DNA of 64,000 nucleotides. Origin: JAJEEA01 sp965116765. GTDB taxonomy: Bacteria; Acidobacteriota; Vicinamibacteria; Vicinamibacterales; UBA8438. The notes beneath the pieces were generated by a model. That model had not been told where the DNA came from and searched no databases. It saw nothing but the letters and a program-made list of their open reading frames with translations. Where the stretch lies: the NCBI GenBank assembly GCA_965116765.1, contig OZ220718.1, forward strand, positions 4,092,001-4,156,000. The letters run 5' to 3'. Positions within the stretch are counted from its first letter, which is position 1. The number at the start of each line of letters is the position of its first letter. A program made the position numbers and the translations under genes. Below are positions 63,037-64,000 of this stretch, one piece after another.

Positions 63037-64000
63037 TCACAGCCGATCCTGCCACAGCTCCGCCAGGAAGAACTCGAGCGGCCAGACCTCGATGCCCCGT
63101 TCGAGGCGCGGGCGGTCTTCGCGGCAGACGATGATCGAACGCTCGACGAGTCCCTCGTCCGCGAGGGCGAGCAGGCCCCGCAGATGCTTCTGCTGTACTC
63201 GGCGCGTCGCCTTGGCCTCGATTGCGACCCGGTCGTCGAGGATGAAGTCGACCTCGTGGCCGGATCGGGAACGCCAGAAGGCGATCGGTGTGCGGGGCCG
63301 CCGGTAGTCTATCCAGGCGCGGAGCTCCATGAACACGTAGTGCTCGAAGAGCTCGCCGAAGTCGGCGGACGTCTCGCCGATACGGGGCAGGCGGCGCAGC
63401 GCCCGCACGACGCCGGTGTCGAAGAAGTAGAACTTGGCCGTCTCGACCGCCTTGCGCCGGGCGGTGCGCGTCCAGGCCGGCAGGTCGAACGCGATCAGCG
63501 TGTCGCGCAGCACCGCGTACCACTGCACGACGGTCTGGCGGGGCACCTGGGCGTCCCGCGCCACGTTCGAGTAGTTGAGGATCTGCGCGTTGGTCAACGC
63601 CGCCGTCTGCAGGAAGCGGGCGAAGCCGGGCAGGCTGCGTGCGAGGCCCTCGGCCGCGATCTCCTCGGTCAGATAGCGATCGACGTACGACGCGAGGCCC
63701 TCGTCGGGGTCGTCGGACAGGTAGTGCGGCGGGAGCAGACCGTGATTGAGGGCCCGGTCGAGGGAGAACCGGTCGCGGATCTCCGTCCACGAGAACGGGT
63801 GCATGACGCGGTCGCTCCCGCGCCCGCCGAGCATGTTGACGCCGCCGCGCTTCAGCGCCCGCGCGCTCGACCCGGTGAGGAGGAAGCGGATGCCGCGTTC
63901 CTCGATCATCAGATGCACTTCGTCCATCAGGGGCGGGCACTTCTGGATCTCGTCGATGCAGACCACCGTATCGCGCAGGCCGCGCGCCTCGATCTCCCGC
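63037..64000 (-). CDS. ATP-binding protein, AAA_14 plus DUF4143, N-terminus outside window
   Basis: The frame is open to the window edge, so the P-loop lies beyond base 64000. The visible 320 residues show Walker B VVCIDEIQKCPPLMDEVHLM, sensor FLLTGSSARALKRGGVNMLG, the winged-helix region (ILNYSNVARDAQVPRQTVVQ) and the DUF4143 nuclease-like core RSGHEVDFILDDRVAIEAKA. It is related in plan to the ATPase at 19422 but of a different subgroup. Confidence 0.88.
   Translation of the reverse strand, partial: REIEARGLRDTVVCIDEIQKCPPLMDEVHLMIEERGIRFLLTGSSARALKRGGVNMLGGRGSDRVMHPFSWTEIRDRFSLDRALNHGLLPPHYLSDDPDEGLASYVDRYLTEEIAAEGLARSLPGFARFLQTAALTNAQILNYSNVARDAQVPRQTVVQWYAVLRDTLIAFDLPAWTRTARRKAVETAKFYFFDTGVVRALRRLPRIGETSADFGELFEHYVFMELRAWIDYRRPRTPIAFWRSRSGHEVDFILDDRVAIEAKATRRVQQKHLRGLLALADEGLVERSIIVCREDRPRLERGIEVWPLEFFLAELWQDRL

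Overview
The window is very GC-rich, densely coded bacterial chromosome. The best guess is a marine or host-associated Acidobacteriota (Vicinamibacteria-like). This is inferred from the secreted 'DGRPDLQGVW' protein at 61216-62274 (a family common in Acidobacteriota), several Tat-exported metallohydrolases, CusA-type efflux, ectoine synthesis and a TRAP importer. No rRNA, tRNA or CRISPR array was seen, so the placement is provisional.

Layout. (1) 1-13.0 kb is a defence and toxin-antitoxin island: a type I restriction-modification system split as hsdM - abiEi/abiEii - hsdS - [fic relic, FRG protein, AAA+ ATPase, hicB, two ribbon-helix-helix antitoxins] - hsdR, then a Phd/ParE pair. (2) 13.0-20.9 kb holds a duplicated MBL fragment, a DUF6624 gene, an aconitase-family cluster (a Tat-signal LeuC homologue and two LeuD homologues), a secreted MBL hydrolase, a DUF4143 ATPase and an orphan antitoxin. 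(3) 21.1-29.1 kb is a minus-strand catabolic cluster: fumarylacetoacetase, MBL protein, FAD aromatic hydroxylase, DUF2783, VOC protein and a TRAP transporter (dctPQM). (4) 29.4-33.5 kb encodes envelope proteins, a tetraheme cytochrome c and a Tat-exported MBL hydrolase. (5) 33.8-35.4 kb is a scarred region with a short terminator-ended transcript, a J-domain relic and a truncated nitrate reductase. (6) 35.4-43 kb is a nitrate assimilation set (narK, a nitrite reductase-rubredoxin-Rieske fusion, a DmsB-DmsC fusion) with a divergent porin. (7) 43.2-51.6 kb has a sodium/solute symporter and a complete CusCBA-like efflux system. (8) 51.7-58.8 kb is a complete ectoine/hydroxyectoine locus (ectR, ectABCD) divergent from the uptake system ehuBCDA. 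(9) 58.8-64 kb has a methyltransferase, a damaged dienelactone hydrolase, the Acidobacteria-type secreted protein, a MazEF-like pair and a partial ATPase.

Two patterns run through the window. First, many gene junctions (stop of one gene to start of the next) carry short imperfect tandem duplications of 54-106 bp, and some junction copies have moved elsewhere as relics: an hsdS-tail/fic-head piece inside hicA, and an hsdR tail next to a truncated MBL copy. Second, at least seven genes need a single-base frameshift to read through. That is either uncorrected assembly error or real decay, and it should be settled before any of these genes is called dead.
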